Below, in pieces: positions 1 to 9,946 of a stretch of 64,000 nucleotides of DNA (position 1 is the stretch's first letter; the number at the start of each line of letters is the position of its first letter). Position numbers and translations under genes: made by a program. Origin of the DNA: Alteromonas stellipolaris (GTDB lineage: Bacteria; Pseudomonadota; Gammaproteobacteria; Enterobacterales; Alteromonadaceae); assembly GCF_001562115.1 (NCBI RefSeq), contig NZ_CP013926.1, forward strand, positions 2,046,001-2,110,000, in the 5' to 3' direction. Under the pieces are notes generated by a model that was given only the letters and a program-made list of their open reading frames with translations, did not search any database and was not told where the DNA came from.

Positions 1-2271
1 GAATTGCGTCCTTTTTGAAATAAAATCGACTTCGTGCTCTATCTTCTCAGACATAGTAGAAATTTCGAGAATATTTTGATTCACACTTTCGGTCACGGTC
101 GCTTGCTCTTGTGTTGCTGCGGCTACCGTATCTGCCATGCCTTGCACTTGTTCAATCACCTGCATAAGCTCCTTCATTGCAGTGGCAAGTAAATCAAACA
201 AATGTATTCCACCATCCGCCGTTGTTTTAGCTTTTTCCATTTCAAGCACTGAGAGTTCAGACGACTTAATCATACTGTTTACAATGCCGCCGATTTTGTC
301 AGTACTTGATTGCGAGCGAGTAGCTAGCGCTCTCACCTCGTCGGCCACTACGGAAAAGCCCCGCCCAGCTTCGCCAGCTCTCGCCGCCTCTATCGCAGCA
401 TTTAGAGCAAGTAAGTTAGTTTGATCGGCTATAGAAGTAATATCGCCTAATAAGTCATTGATGCTGCCAACTTCAGTATTGAGTGCGTTAATAACTTCAC
501 TAGAGCGTGAAAGCAAATCTACCATTAGCTGAACATTGTTAGAGGCTAAATCAGCACGTTCTATATTTTCTTTAAGCCCACTCATGGCCATCTCACCTTG
601 GTCGCGTGTACCCACTGTAGTTCTAGCAACGTCTGAAACCGATACCGAAAGCTCCTCTACAGAGGATGCAACACTACTACTTTGCTCTCTTTGGGAATGG
701 ACAGCAGTCAGACTTTCACTAACCGTCTCAGTAAATTCCACCGTGGTTTGTGTGAGTACTCTCGCATCAGCCTTAAACTGTTTCACCAATGCATGTATCT
801 GGTCAATGAACGCATTGAAAGGAGAGATAACATCGTTAATTTCAGCAATTGGCGATGCTTCTAGTCTAATAGTCAGGTCACCAGAACCATTAGCTAAATC
901 ATCACATGCAGATTTTAATTTCGTAAGGGGAGAAACCAACACATTTGCAAGTCGAAGGGCAACGGCTATTGAAACGACAATTAACACACACGCTATGCCT
1001 AAAACCGTAAGTAGTAGGGTGCGTTGGAGCTTGGTTAACGGTAAGAGGGCTTCTTCCACATCAATTTCAGCTAACAGTGCGTAGGTATAACTACCTAATT
1101 TTATAGGGCTATAATAGGAATACACTTCAACACCACGATAGTCTTCAACAGTGGTAAAGCCAGTTTTAGATTCAAATGCCTTTTTCACTGAGGGGGACTC
1201 AACTTTTTGAATGCCAACACTTGTCCCTGCCCTTTGAGCATTGGTCGCTACAGACGGGTAGCGTTGTTTGATAGCATCACTATACCCCTCTGGGTCTTCA
1301 ACAAAAAAACGGCTTTCTGTCACTAAAAGAGATTCAGGTGAAACCAGATAAGTTTCCCCTGAATCGCCAAATCCTCTCGCCTTCCAATCAGAGTCATGGG
1401 TAAGAATATTGCTAACAACATCCAACGGAATTTGAAAAATGAGTATGCCTAATAGATTGCCGTTAGTATCTACAATTTGGGAGCCAAAGAAACCCGCCAT
1501 TGCGTTATAAGAAGGCAAATAACTGGTTAACTCACTAATGACGACTTCATCGGAGGCAGGACTTTGCATAGCCAAGCTGAACGCTTCGCCAATACCCGTA
1601 TCAGCGTAAGGCCCTGACTTGAGGCTTGTAGCAAAGTCGAGCTCTTTAAACACGCTGTACACGATATTGCCAGAATCTGGATCGACAATAAAAATATCGT
1701 AATAGTTGAAGGTTTGTAAAAAACTGCGAATTTCTTCATGGTACTGCTCATGAATGTCAGCGTATGTCGTACCGTTATTCAAACTAACTAAGGTGTCTTT
1801 TTCACCAATGTTATAGGTTGAGCCTGCAATAAAGTCGTACTGTAGCTTCTTCGTAACTAAGGGTAAACTTTGATATAAATTTTCTACGTTGAGTAAAGGC
1901 TGGTTATTACGTTGTTCATATAAATCTGCGAAAGCAACAGAGTAATAATTGCTTAACTTCTCACTTTGCCCACTACTATAAGCATCTAATTCCGCATTAT
2001 ATTGATTGAAAGCCTGTTTAAATCTTGGTGTGGATTGGGTGATAATCGATGATTCAGAAAAATTGCTTATCTGCTTGCTCACGAAATCAACGTAATCTAT
2101 AAACGCTTCTTTAGTCTGCACATTCTGCAACACTAACTTATCTTCTGCGGCTTGTTCTAATGCGCTTTTCGAAAGGTTGTTTGCTGTCCAATAAGTAGCA
2201 AACGCAAGTATTATTATGACCCCTATAGTAAGCATAGTTGTCGATAAAAGAAGGCGGAATTTTAGAGACAT
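1..2271 (-). CDS. Methyl-accepting chemotaxis protein, C-terminus cut by window edge
   Basis: Inner-membrane chemoreceptor that would signal to CheA/CheW. The frame is open from an ATG at 2271 to base 1, giving 757 residues and no stop, so the extreme C-terminus lies outside the window. It has an N-terminal membrane segment (about residues 7-29) and a large periplasmic sensor region of Cache type (inferred from size and layout). A second membrane segment lies near 417-438, followed by a HAMP linker and a cytoplasmic signalling domain. The conserved hairpin tip, with [16 protein letters not shown] and [10 protein letters not shown], lies near residues 610-650. It stands alone, and the ligand cannot be told from sequence. 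Confidence 0.95.
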   Translation of the reverse strand, partial: MSLKFRLLLSTTMLTIGVIIILAFATYWTANNLSKSALEQAAEDKLVLQNVQTKEAFIDYVDFVSKQISNFSESSIITQSTPRFKQAFNQYNAELDAYSSGQSEKLSNYYSVAFADLYEQRNNQPLLNVENLYQSLPLVTKKLQYDFIAGSTYNIGEKDTLVSLNNGTTYADIHEQYHEEIRSFLQTFNYYDIFIVDPDSGNIVYSVFKELDFATSLKSGPYADTGIGEAFSLAMQSPASDEVVISELTSYLPSYNAMAGFFGSQIVDTNGNLLGILIFQIPLDVVSNILTHDSDWKARGFGDSGETYLVSPESLLVTESRFFVEDPEGYSDAIKQRYPSVATNAQRAGTSVGIQKVESPSVKKAFESKTGFTTVEDYRGVEVYSYYSPIKLGSYTYALLAEIDVEEALLPLTKLQRTLLLTVLGIACVLIVVSIAVALRLANVLVSPLTKLKSACDDLANGSGDLTIRLEASPIAEINDVISPFNAFIDQIHALVKQFKADARVLTQTTVEFTETVSESLTAVHSQREQSSSVASSVEELSVSVSDVARTTVGTRDQGEMAMSGLKENIERADLASNNVQLMVDLLSRSSEVINALNTEVGSINDLLGDITSIADQTNLLALNAAIEAARAGEAGRGFSVVADEVRALATRSQSSTDKIGGIVNSMIKSSELSVLEMEKAKTTADGGIHLFDLLATAMKELMQVIEQVQGMADTVAAATQEQATVTESVNQNILEISTMSEKIEHEVDFISKRTQF

Positions 2272-2462
2272 TGACTAATCCGTTAACGTTTTGGGAGGTG
2301 TCGCGACAAATTTAAAGACTAAACATAGAAGAAAAATATCAATTCATCCTCTCAACTATAGTCTAGATTTTTGCTTACCAGTAACGTTCTCGCTTAAATC
2401 AAAATATCCCTTTTAAAAATGACTCCACCTTCTAATCAACTACTTTTAAACGTTTTCGCGAA

Positions 2463-3608
2463 TCAAGGCTTTCTTAGTAATTTGCCATCGTCAGCTTTCA
2501 ATAACAGTTGTTTACTATCGACTAGGCATGTTTTTGCATAGCTGCCAAACCAGTTCCCTATGGTGAGAAACTGTTTAATGAACGCTTTTTTATCACCCTT
2601 TTCCAACACGTTTAAGGCTAGACCGAAACGGTCATAGAAACGTCGGAGCAAGGCAAAGTTTTCGGGGTTATTGAAAATAATATCGGCATACAACTCGGGG
2701 GCTTGTGCGAACAATCGCCCAACCATAGCTAACTCTAACCGATAGATAGGCGAGCTAAACATGGTGAGGGATTCAAGATCTGGATCTTCTCCACGCAAAT
2801 GCTCACCATACACGAAGGTGTTGAAGTGGCGCATTACCTGAATATAAGCCATAGATTTATCGTGCTCTTCGGCGGTACTGTTGTGAATAGTTGCCCCCCA
2901 AATTCGCATTTGATCAATAAGCCAGCCATAAGCGCTCTCATTACGCCCCTCACACACCACCACAACTTGCTTGATCATACCTGGTGCATCAGGACCAAAC
3001 ATAGGGTGCAAGCCAACGACGGGCCCCTTGTGCACTGCCATCATGGCTTCAATCGGCTTAACCTTAATACTCGTGATATCAGCGAGAATACAGCTTTCGG
3101 GTAACATAGAGAGCTGACCTATCACCTGTTCAGTAAGGTTAATAGGCACCGCTACCACAGCTAATGCCGCGGTTGAAAGCACGGCCGCTGCGTGGCCACT
3201 TTCCCAGTCTTCTCTCTCTACTACAGAAACAGAGTAACCGCTTCGCTCGAACAAGCTTACGAATATTTTACCCAGTGCACCTGCTCCACCAATTACCACA
3301 ATGGTACCAGCGTCAGCATTAACCCCTAGGTATCGATTATTTTGCGTATGATATGACTCGCGCATGATGCGACGAAGTAAATCTTCTGTAAGATCAGGAG
3401 AAACGCCTACGGCTTCGGCCTGCGCTCGTCGTGAAGCAATGAGTTCTTTTTCTCTGGAAGGTACATATACAGGCATGCCAGCTTCGGCTTTTACCTGACC
3501 CACTTTTGTAGTGAGTGCATTACGTTTAGCGAGAAGTTCAACGAGCTGGGTATCCAGCTCGTCTATTCCTTCACGCAGCGTATCTAATTGCTGCGAAAAA
3601 TCGGCCAT
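2463..3608 (-). CDS. tyrA: Bifunctional chorismate mutase / prephenate dehydrogenase (T-protein)
   Basis: Converts chorismate to prephenate and oxidises it to 4-hydroxyphenylpyruvate in tyrosine synthesis. At 381 residues it has the usual T-protein length. Residues 1-90 form the AroQ-type mutase domain, with R12, R29, K40, R52 and E53 in the expected places. A Rossmann motif GGAGALG at 107-113 opens the dehydrogenase domain, and HPMFGPD marks its active-site region. The gene lies 43 bp downstream of the DAHP synthase gene on the same strand. This is the classic aroF-tyrA operon, probably under the TyrR box upstream of aroF. Confidence 0.97.
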   Translation of the reverse strand: MADFSQQLDTLREGIDELDTQLVELLAKRNALTTKVGQVKAEAGMPVYVPSREKELIASRRAQAEAVGVSPDLTEDLLRRIMRESYHTQNNRYLGVNADAGTIVVIGGAGALGKIFVSLFERSGYSVSVVEREDWESGHAAAVLSTAALAVVAVPINLTEQVIGQLSMLPESCILADITSIKVKPIEAMMAVHKGPVVGLHPMFGPDAPGMIKQVVVVCEGRNESAYGWLIDQMRIWGATIHNSTAEEHDKSMAYIQVMRHFNTFVYGEHLRGEDPDLESLTMFSSPIYRLELAMVGRLFAQAPELYADIIFNNPENFALLRRFYDRFGLALNVLEKGDKKAFIKQFLTIGNWFGSYAKTCLVDSKQLLLKADDGKLLRKP

Positions 3609-3651
3609 TTAGTATGTCCCTCAAATCAAATGGCACTGGCTACCTTACCCG

Positions 3652-4743
3652 TTAGGCAACATCGGTGCGCTTATTTTGACGTAATGGTAGCACAGTTATT
3701 AATTTATCTCTGGTTTGGGCAATAAGCGATTCTGTTGTTTCCCAGTCAATACAACCGTCGGTTATAGACACACCGTATTCCATTTCGCTTAGTTTTTTGC
3801 CATCAGACTTTTGGTTACCGGCTTTTAAGTGGCTTTCTAACATCACGCCAATAATAGACTGATTACCTTCTAGTATTTGATTTACTACATTTTGTGCAAC
3901 CAATGGCTGACGACGGTAATCTTTTGAGGAGTTAGCATGGCTACAATCGACCACTAAGCCTGCTGTTAGCCCTGCTTCTTGCATTTCAACTTCACACTCA
4001 GATACACACACCGAATCGTAGTTAGGTTGTTTGCCGCCACGTAAAATAATATGGCCATCTGGGTTACCACTTGTCGCGATAACACTTACTTGACCTTGCT
4101 TATTAATACCCATGAAGCGATGACCTGATGCTGCTGACTTAAGCGCATTTAGGGCTATATCTAAGCTGCCATCAGTACCATTTTTAAAACCTACAGGCAT
4201 TGAAAGACCACTGGCCATTTCACGGTGAGTTTGTGATTCAGAAGTACGAGCACCAATTGCAGACCAGCTGAATAACTCTGCTAAGTACTGAGGACTAATT
4301 GGATCTAGCGCTTCAGTCGCTACCGGAAGTTCGAGTTCGGCCAACCAAATCAATAATTCACGGGCTTTACGCAGGCCAGCTTCAATATCGAATGTGTCGT
4401 TAATATGAGGATCGTTAATTAATCCTTTCCAACCCGTTGTGGTGCGTGGCTTTTCAAAGTAAACACGCATCACTATGAATAAAGTATCTTTGCATGATTC
4501 ATGCAGTTCTTTTAACTTAAGCGCGTATTCTTTAGCTGCTTCCACATCGTGAATAGAACATGGCCCACATACTACCAACAAACGATGGTCACGGCGGTGA
4601 ATGATATCAGAAACAATTTTGCGAGAATCTGAAATGGCAGCAAGTGCTTTTTCTGAGGCAGGCAACTCAGCACTTAATGTTTCTGGCGTAATAAGTACAT
4701 CTTCTGCACTTACGTGGATATTATTTACAGTGTCCTTGATCAT
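3652..4743 (-). CDS. aroF: 3-deoxy-7-phosphoheptulonate (DAHP) synthase, probably tyrosine-regulated
   Basis: Condenses phosphoenolpyruvate and erythrose 4-phosphate in the first step of the shikimate pathway. This is a 363-residue type I DAHP synthase. The metal- and substrate-binding motifs are visible: CGPCSIHD near residue 60, KPRTTTGWKGLINDP, GARTSESQTHRE and VDCSHANSSKD. It is the first gene of an operon with tyrA, and a TyrR-like operator sits 63-80 bp before the start. That context is why it is called the tyrosine-sensitive isozyme AroF rather than AroG or AroH; the feedback type is inferred and not read from the residues. Confidence 0.92.
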   Translation of the reverse strand: MIKDTVNNIHVSAEDVLITPETLSAELPASEKALAAISDSRKIVSDIIHRRDHRLLVVCGPCSIHDVEAAKEYALKLKELHESCKDTLFIVMRVYFEKPRTTTGWKGLINDPHINDTFDIEAGLRKARELLIWLAELELPVATEALDPISPQYLAELFSWSAIGARTSESQTHREMASGLSMPVGFKNGTDGSLDIALNALKSAASGHRFMGINKQGQVSVIATSGNPDGHIILRGGKQPNYDSVCVSECEVEMQEAGLTAGLVVDCSHANSSKDYRRQPLVAQNVVNQILEGNQSIIGVMLESHLKAGNQKSDGKKLSEMEYGVSITDGCIDWETTESLIAQTRDKLITVLPLRQNKRTDVA

Positions 4744-4805
4744 GGGGCTCTCTTAACTACTAAAAAACGGAAAAAATGAAACGTCAAAAGAGTTATATTT
4801 TCGCG

Positions 4806-4823
4806 TGTAAACTTAAATGTACA
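4806..4823 (-). promoter_or_regulatory. Candidate TyrR box upstream of aroF-tyrA
   Basis: The sequence TGTAAACTTAAATGTACA matches the TyrR consensus (TGTAAA, six bases, TTTACA) at 11 of the 12 specified bases. The outer G and C keep the conserved spacing. It lies 63-80 bp upstream of the aroF start codon, where a repressor or co-activator would act. The match is seen directly; binding is inferred. Confidence 0.7.
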
Positions 4824-4992
4824 ACAGGCATTTTCTAATTTTCTTTAACGTCATTGACTTTTTAACAACAAACGAATAGGCAAGCAAGCATTAACGTATA
4901 ATACTTTGCTTTAAGTTAAAGAAAAACGCTTTTCATATGACGATCGGTCAAGTTCACACCTGTTTAGTTCACTTTTCAACCAAAGGTGAGTA

Positions 4993-5622
4993 TTAGCTTT
5001 TCGGCGTGTAGCCCTTCTTAAATATGTTAGGTTTCCAGCCCCAATGTAGGGAACCTAGACGAATAAACACGGTTGTTAGTAGTGAACCTAAAATACACCA
5101 TGCATAGGGCGCATCTAACGTAAACAAGGCGGCATACGCCAAACCTCCAGAAAGACACGCTGTAGCATATAGGTCGCCACGCATAACCAATGGAACCTCT
5201 CGACAAATGACATCCCTTAGTAGACCGCCAAATATGCCTGTGGTCATGCCCATGGTTAGTGCCACTATCATACCAGTGCCTTCTATCAGCGCTTTTTCCA
5301 TGCCCATGATGTTAAAGATGGCTAGCCCTGCTGCATCCATCAAAATAAAGTAATAGTTAGATAGTGGCGGTAAATAGCGGATGGATAAAACGGTGAGTAT
5401 GACTGCGCCATAGGCAGAATATAAATAAGAAGGCGTTTCCACCCAAAAAATAGGTTGGGTAAGCAATAAGTCTCTAATGGTTCCCCCGCCTAAGGCAGTC
5501 ACACTTGCCACTACAACCACGCCAAAACCATTGATACTTTTTTCATGCCCCATTAGTGCGCCCGATACCGCAAAGAACGCCACACCAAATAAACCTAAAA
5601 ATAGAAAGTAATCCGCTGTCAT
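4993..5622 (-). CDS. TRIC-family (UPF0126) membrane protein
   Basis: Small inner-membrane protein of the bacterial TRIC cation channel family (UPF0126; YicG/YadS relatives). It has 209 residues, the normal length, and about seven hydrophobic segments arranged as two internal repeats. Each repeat carries a glycine-rich motif followed by an arginine: GGGTIRD in the first half and GGLLRD in the second. In other members these line the ion path. The physiological ion and role in this organism are unknown. It appears to be a single-gene unit, with its start at 5622 divergent from the hydrolase that follows. Confidence 0.9.
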   Translation of the reverse strand: MTADYFLFLGLFGVAFFAVSGALMGHEKSINGFGVVVVASVTALGGGTIRDLLLTQPIFWVETPSYLYSAYGAVILTVLSIRYLPPLSNYYFILMDAAGLAIFNIMGMEKALIEGTGMIVALTMGMTTGIFGGLLRDVICREVPLVMRGDLYATACLSGGLAYAALFTLDAPYAWCILGSLLTTVFIRLGSLHWGWKPNIFKKGYTPKS

Positions 5623-5740
5623 CCCTGTCTCATTTGCGTATTTGTCATAGGTTTTATTCTGAAAATAGTCGAGTACAGATCGTTAATTTACAAATTTCGT
5701 GTCAGTATTATTGTTTCAAACATGCAAACCTATCTTTTAC

Positions 5741-6421
5741 ATGAAATTTATACTCATTTTATTATCAATTGTTACCGGTGTTACCGCCTGCGCCGCGCAA
5801 CGCGACTATGCTTTCCCCAATAACATAAACACTGCCGAACACTACGTTTTCTATTCCCATGGTTTCATTGTAGAGGGTGATGACCCAACACCCATTCACC
5901 CTCGGTGGGGTGTATATGATTTCCCGAGTATTCAAAAAGCACTTGATGACGATAGCTATACTTTAATAGCACACCACAGACCAAAGGGCGTAAGCCCAAT
6001 CGACTATGCGAAACGCCTTGCCGGAGAAGTTCAACAACTTATCACTTTAGGTGTTCCCCCAGAAAACATTACCCTTACCGGCTTTTCCCGCGGCGGCGCT
6101 ATTACTATATTGGCAGCAAACGAGTTAAAAAACGCTAAGGTCAATGTTGTGATTTTAGCGGGCTGTGCAGGGTTAATTAATCGAAAGCGCGATATTCAGT
6201 TATACGGCCGCGTGCTTTCAATTTATGAAACTTCTGACGATGTTGGCTCGTGCAACCTGTTAGAAGCACGCAGCCCTATGCTTAGAGAATTTAAAGAGAT
6301 AGCCATTTCAACCGGTAAAGAACATGGCGCGTTTTATCGCCCAATCGATGAATGGCTTGTACCGCTAAAACGCTGGATTAACGATTCAGTTAGCAAGCCT
6401 GAGATTAACAAGAATGAATAA
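5741..6421 (+). CDS. Alpha/beta-hydrolase lipoprotein, unknown substrate
   Basis: A 226-residue predicted lipoprotein starting at 5741. The frame is open further upstream, but this ATG is followed at once by a signal peptide and a lipobox (VTAC, Cys17), so it is preferred. The body has an alpha/beta-hydrolase look: YFYSHGF-like oxyanion strand near residue 38-42 (VFYSHGF) and the nucleophile elbow GFSRGG with Ser116. The closest well-known type would be a serine esterase or peptidase-like hydrolase. It stands between a divergent and a convergent gene, so context gives no clue to substrate. Confidence 0.75.
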   Translation: MKFILILLSIVTGVTACAAQRDYAFPNNINTAEHYVFYSHGFIVEGDDPTPIHPRWGVYDFPSIQKALDDDSYTLIAHHRPKGVSPIDYAKRLAGEVQQLITLGVPPENITLTGFSRGGAITILAANELKNAKVNVVILAGCAGLINRKRDIQLYGRVLSIYETSDDVGSCNLLEARSPMLREFKEIAISTGKEHGAFYRPIDEWLVPLKRWINDSVSKPEINKNE

Positions 6422-6443
6422 CGGTTAGGCGACAATAGCTGTC

Positions 6444-7355
6444 TTACTTTTTCTGACGACTTCCGTAGAGCCAATCTAACCCCTGAATAGCGGTGGTGGG
6501 AAATGTCGTAGCGTGGGTGGCCTCATCAATCAGTTTGAACTTGAGATTTATCTGCTGCTCACTCTGCTGCATTATTTTTTGAGCCAGCTTTTGTGCACCT
6601 TCAACCATATCTTGCCTTTCACCATATTCAGGGCGCTCTAACGCCCCCACGGCTAGATAAACATTTACAGGTGTTTTGGCGGGTACGACTGCTTCAGACA
6701 AAATGGCATTGTCGCAAAACCACACCGATGGGCTACCAATAATGTAACTACTAAACATATTTGGGCGAGTAAAAAGCACATAGGCACTAAATAGCCCGCC
6801 TAAGGAATTTCCAACTAACGTTCTAGGCATCCCCTCCACGCGATAGTTATTTGAAATATAGGTGAATACTGTGTCATTGATAAAGTCAGCATGATGCGCT
6901 GCTTTGCCCGTTTCCAGCTTCCAGTCTTCAGCATGGTAAGGGGTATAGTCGCGAACACGACTTGCGGCGCCCTTAGACCCTTTCGAGTAGGATATGGCCA
7001 CTATAATAGCCTGCTCCATTACACTACTGTTCATGGGAAACCGTGTTACCCCTGACACGACCTGAAATGCATAAGAACCGTCCAACAAATAAATCACTGG
7101 GTAAGATGCTTTAGGGTTCGCTCGGTAGCTTTTTGGCAACTTGATAAAAATGGGGTAAGTTCGGTGAGATTTATGGTCTTGAAGCTCGACAACAGTACTT
7201 CTAGGTATTGTGAATTCAGTGTCTGCACTAGGCATCGTACTAGGCATGGTACTAGGCATGACACTAGACACGGCACTAGGCATGGCACTAGACACAGCAC
7301 TGAAAGCTAACACTATTAATACCCAGAAAAAACGCGATAGCATATGGCCACTCAT
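6444..7355 (-). CDS. Exported esterase of the Fes/IroE/esterase D-like family
   Basis: A 303-residue predicted serine hydrolase of the putative esterase family (PF00756 type). This family includes enterochelin esterases and S-formylglutathione hydrolases. It has an N-terminal signal peptide, the strand VIYLLDG near the substrate site and a nucleophile elbow GNSLGG. A His near the C-terminus in DEATHATT could complete the triad. Just after the signal peptide sits an in-frame tandem repeat of four residues (variants of MPST/MPSA/VSSA), coded by six 12-bp units. The start at 7355 lacks a clear ribosome site; an internal ATG at 7343 is possible. Confidence 0.85.
   Translation of the reverse strand: MSGHMLSRFFWVLIVLAFSAVSSAMPSAVSSVMPSTMPSTMPSADTEFTIPRSTVVELQDHKSHRTYPIFIKLPKSYRANPKASYPVIYLLDGSYAFQVVSGVTRFPMNSSVMEQAIIVAISYSKGSKGAASRVRDYTPYHAEDWKLETGKAAHHADFINDTVFTYISNNYRVEGMPRTLVGNSLGGLFSAYVLFTRPNMFSSYIIGSPSVWFCDNAILSEAVVPAKTPVNVYLAVGALERPEYGERQDMVEGAQKLAQKIMQQSEQQINLKFKLIDEATHATTFPTTAIQGLDWLYGSRQKK
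7227..7298. repeat. Six tandem 12-bp units inside the esterase gene
   Basis: Six head-to-tail 12-bp units of the type ACTAGGCATGGT, each beginning with ACTAG and varying at the last bases. They keep the reading frame and code four-residue steps after the esterase signal peptide. Gain or loss of units by slippage would leave the frame intact. Confidence 0.9.
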
Positions 7356-7440
7356 TGTTTTAATTAACTATTTTCAACATATTATCTCGCAAAGGTGCAT
7401 TGAGCAATTGTGCTATCGTCAAGATATGGGGTGTGGGTGT

Positions 7441-7789
7441 CGGTGAAGGTGCCAATGACCTTCCTGCGCATGGATGCGCTGGCAGAGCCCCCATAGATGG
7501 GTTTACGGCTTGTCATCGGCACTATTCTTCAACTCACCTAACATGGCTATAAAGTGCGACCGGAGGGATGCGGTGTTGGGCTCTCTGACCTTCCAGCGCA
7601 GGATGCGCTGGCAGAGCCCCCATAGATGGGTTTACGGCTTGTCATCGGCACTATTATTCAACTCACCTAATATGGCTATAAAGTGCGACCGGAGCGATAC
7701 GGTGTAGGTGCTGATGACCTTCCTGCGCATGGATGCGCTGGCAGAGCCCCCATGGATGGGTTTACGGCGAGTCATCGGCACCTACACCG
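7441..7789. repeat. Three copies of a palindrome-ended intergenic repeat
   Basis: Three related cores begin at 7441, 7571 and 7700. The first two are each followed by a nearly identical spacer of about 48 bp, giving a 129-130 bp period. The third core (7700-7789) is complete. Its left arm CGGTGTAGGTGCTGATGAC is the inverse of its right arm GTCATCGGCACCTACACCG at 7771-7789, with one mismatch. Inside are smaller inverted repeats such as GCGCA/TGCGC. It looks like a REP/MITE-like structured element with local tandem duplication. It sits between the esterase start and the rplS terminator, and no gene is coded here. Confidence 0.85.
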
Positions 7790-7816
7790 CATTTCTCCCC
7801 GCTTTTATTACAGGCA

Positions 7817-7842
7817 CAAAAAAGCCCGCTAATAAGCGGGCT
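7817..7842 (-). terminator. Rho-independent terminator of the rpsP-rplS operon
   Basis: Perfect 8-bp stem AGCCCGCT/AGCGGGCT with a four-base loop, followed on the minus strand by six T. It lies 37 bp beyond the rplS stop. Confidence 0.9.
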
Positions 7843-7878
7843 CTTTCGAAGTTAACAATAACGCAAGGATTAGTAATC

Positions 7879-8241
7879 TTAGTTAAGCTTTTCTTTGATA
7901 CGTGCAGATTTACCTGAACGTTCACGAAGATAGTAAAGCTTAGCACGACGAACCGCACCGCGGCGTTTAACTTCAATTGAAGAGATAGCCGGGCTGTGTG
8001 TTTGGAACACACGCTCAACGCCTTCGCCGCTAGAAATCTTACGTACGGTAAAAGACGAGTGCAGACCACGGTTACGCTTAGCGATAACAACACCTTCATA
8101 AGCCTGAAGACGCTCTTTGTCACCTTCGGTAACGCGAACTTTAACAACTACTGTGTCACCCGGGCCGAACCCTGGAACATCAGATTTAAGCTGTGCTTGC
8201 TCAATTTTCTTGATGATATCTTGACTGACTTTGCTCATCAT
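7879..8241 (-). CDS. rplS: 50S ribosomal protein L19
   Basis: Structural protein of the large ribosomal subunit, located at the 30S-50S interface. At 120 residues it is the normal length. The conserved block [20 protein letters not shown] and the RNA-binding C-terminal stretch [18 protein letters not shown] are present. It is the last gene of the S16-RimM-TrmD-L19 operon, 15 bp after trmD, and a strong terminator follows it. Confidence 0.98.
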   Translation of the reverse strand: MMSKVSQDIIKKIEQAQLKSDVPGFGPGDTVVVKVRVTEGDKERLQAYEGVVIAKRNRGLHSSFTVRKISSGEGVERVFQTHSPAISSIEVKRRGAVRRAKLYYLRERSGKSARIKEKLN

Positions 8242-8256
8242 ATCCTCTCGTCCTAG

Positions 8257-9018
8257 TTAACTGTCATCTCGCTGCAACTGCGTTTGGAATATTTCCAATA
8301 ACCGCTGCTGCTCCTCAGTCAGAGCTAGGTGATTTAACAAATCAGGGCGACGCAGTAAGGTTCTACCCAAAGACTGCATTAATCGCCACTGCCTAATTTT
8401 TTCATGATCACCACTTAACAACACTTCAGGCACCGATTGACCATCTAGTACTTCTGGCCGCGTATAATGCGGACAATCCAGAAGACCATCGGTAAAGGAA
8501 TCTTCAACTGCTGAAGCTTTATGCCCCAACACGCCGGGAACTAATCTAGCAACTGCGTCCATTAAGACCATTGCCGGCAGTTCACCGCCACTTAGAACGT
8601 AATCACCAATGGAGACTTCTTCATCTACATGGCTTTCGATTACGCGCTCATCAATTCCTTCATATCGACCACAGATTAAAATCGTACGGTCAATTCCAGC
8701 AAGACGTTGAACGCCTGCTTGGTCAAGGGGTTTCCCTTGGGGTGATAAGTAGATCACGCTACTGTTTTCGCCACCAACTTTCTTGGCAGCTTGTATTGCG
8801 TCGGTAAGCGGTTTAACCATCATCAGCATGCCGGGTCCGCCACCATAGGGGCGATCGTCAACTGTGCGATGGCGGTCATGGGTAAAGTCGCGGGGGTTAA
8901 AGGTATCAACCGATAATTTTCCAGACTTAACAGCCCTGCCGATTACACCCTGTTGGGTAAATGGCGCGAACATATCTGGAAACAGGCTAACCACCCCGAA
9001 CCATTTTTCCGGTGTCAC
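8257..9018 (-). CDS. trmD: tRNA (guanine-N1)-methyltransferase
   Basis: Methylates G37 of tRNAs that read codons beginning with C or G pairs, using S-adenosylmethionine; this prevents +1 frameshifting. The protein is 253 residues, the family norm. The N-terminal half holds the SPOUT trefoil-knot fold, with SPQGKPLDQ and the SAM-binding stretch [11 protein letters not shown] followed by [10 protein letters not shown]. The catalytic Asp lies in [18 protein letters not shown]. It starts immediately after the rimM stop and is co-transcribed with rimM and rplS. Confidence 0.98.
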   Translation of the reverse strand: MTPEKWFGVVSLFPDMFAPFTQQGVIGRAVKSGKLSVDTFNPRDFTHDRHRTVDDRPYGGGPGMLMMVKPLTDAIQAAKKVGGENSSVIYLSPQGKPLDQAGVQRLAGIDRTILICGRYEGIDERVIESHVDEEVSIGDYVLSGGELPAMVLMDAVARLVPGVLGHKASAVEDSFTDGLLDCPHYTRPEVLDGQSVPEVLLSGDHEKIRQWRLMQSLGRTLLRRPDLLNHLALTEEQQRLLEIFQTQLQRDDS

Positions 9019-9540
9019 TTAAAACCCCGGGTCCCAGTCAACTTTAATGACCTTCGCTTCCCGATCAACCTCTTGTACAACGTCGTCGAACACAAAAGGT
9101 ATTAATCTTTCTTTTTGACCAAAAGCATCGCCTACATTAGCTTTAACGTGAACCACGTCATTGGCACCTGTATTAAATACTTCTTTCACCACACCTAAGT
9201 CGTAACCTTGCGTAGTTACCACTTTCATGCCAGTGAGCTCGCGCCAATAAATGCCATCGTCCCCTAAATCGGGAAGTTGCGAAGCGCTAATGTTTATATC
9301 CAAGTTTTTAATGCGTTCTGCATCATCTCGGTTATCCACACCAACAATCTTTGCTACCAGGCCTTTACCATGCGTTCGCCATTGGTCAATTTGGTATTCG
9401 TTTTCTTCGCCAAGAAACCAAGGCAAGTACTCAAAAATACCTTCTGGTGTTTGTGTATAGCTGTTGATTTTGACCCAACCTTTTACACCGTAAGGTGCAC
9501 CGATTTTGCCAACAACCACAATGTCAGACGCTAAACTCAT
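9019..9540 (-). CDS. rimM: Ribosome maturation factor RimM
   Basis: Assists late assembly of the 30S subunit head, binding S19. The 173-residue protein has the usual two halves. The N-terminal RimM barrel begins VVGKIGAPYGVKGWVKI, and the C-terminal PRC-barrel begins near GIYWRELTGMKV. The end shows the usual LIPFV and the D-W-D-type tail. It sits between rpsP (24 bp upstream) and trmD (no gap). Confidence 0.98.
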   Translation of the reverse strand: MSLASDIVVVGKIGAPYGVKGWVKINSYTQTPEGIFEYLPWFLGEENEYQIDQWRTHGKGLVAKIVGVDNRDDAERIKNLDINISASQLPDLGDDGIYWRELTGMKVVTTQGYDLGVVKEVFNTGANDVVHVKANVGDAFGQKERLIPFVFDDVVQEVDREAKVIKVDWDPGF

Positions 9541-9564
9541 CTATACTCACCAGTTAATTGCAAC

Positions 9565-9816
9565 TTACGCTGCAGATTTTTTAGCTTCTTTTACCAAGCT
9601 AGTTACGCGCTCAGATAAGCTCGCGCCAACACCAACCCAGTAATCAACACGTTCTAGGTCAACGCGTAAACGCTCTGCTTGACCTTGTGCTGTTGGGTTG
9701 AAGAAACCAACGTTTTCAATAAAACGACCGTTTCTTGCACGACGGCTATCAGCCACCACTAGTTGATAAAATGGACGCTTTTTCGCGCCACCACGCTGTA
9801 AACGAATAGTAACCAT
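9565..9816 (-). CDS. rpsP: 30S ribosomal protein S16
   Basis: Small-subunit protein needed early in 30S assembly. It is 83 residues, as usual, and begins [20 protein letters not shown] with the typical [13 protein letters not shown] block. It is the first gene of the operon with rimM, trmD and rplS; a good sigma-70 promoter lies 88-115 bp upstream. Confidence 0.98.
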   Translation of the reverse strand: MVTIRLQRGGAKKRPFYQLVVADSRRARNGRFIENVGFFNPTAQGQAERLRVDLERVDYWVGVGASLSERVTSLVKEAKKSAA

Positions 9817-9903
9817 AAATGCCTCAAACTCGTTGTAGCGTTACCGTTAACTTAATCCTTCTTTAGACGCTTATAAATTGAGCGCCTAAGAGAAGGCCGC
9901 CGA

Positions 9904-9931
9904 ATTATACGGATATGGGCTGTGAATGCAA
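9904..9931 (-). promoter_or_regulatory. Sigma-70 promoter of the rpsP operon
   Basis: On the minus strand a perfect -10 box TATAAT (9904-9909) and a -35 box TTGCAT (9926-9931) are separated by 16 bp, upstream of rpsP. Transcription would begin near 9897, leaving a leader of about 80 bases. Confidence 0.75.
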
Positions 9932-9946
9932 GTATAAATGCGGGTT

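Noticed and set aside
137..1084. Open frames on the plus strand over the chemoreceptor gene
   Set aside because: They mirror the long minus-strand chemoreceptor frame, which has intact HAMP and signalling motifs; the plus-strand peptides show no domain.
2299..2308. Ten-base palindrome TGTCGCGACA upstream of the chemoreceptor
   Set aside because: Short, not linked to a known operator, and one such palindrome is expected by chance.
7441..7789. CRISPR array
   Set aside because: Units are 130 bp long and both core and spacer are near identical; a CRISPR needs short repeats with unique spacers.
7474..7917. Plus-strand frames across the triplicated repeat
   Set aside because: They only translate the repeat, with identical blocks recurring, and the last overlaps rplS; no ribosome site or domain.
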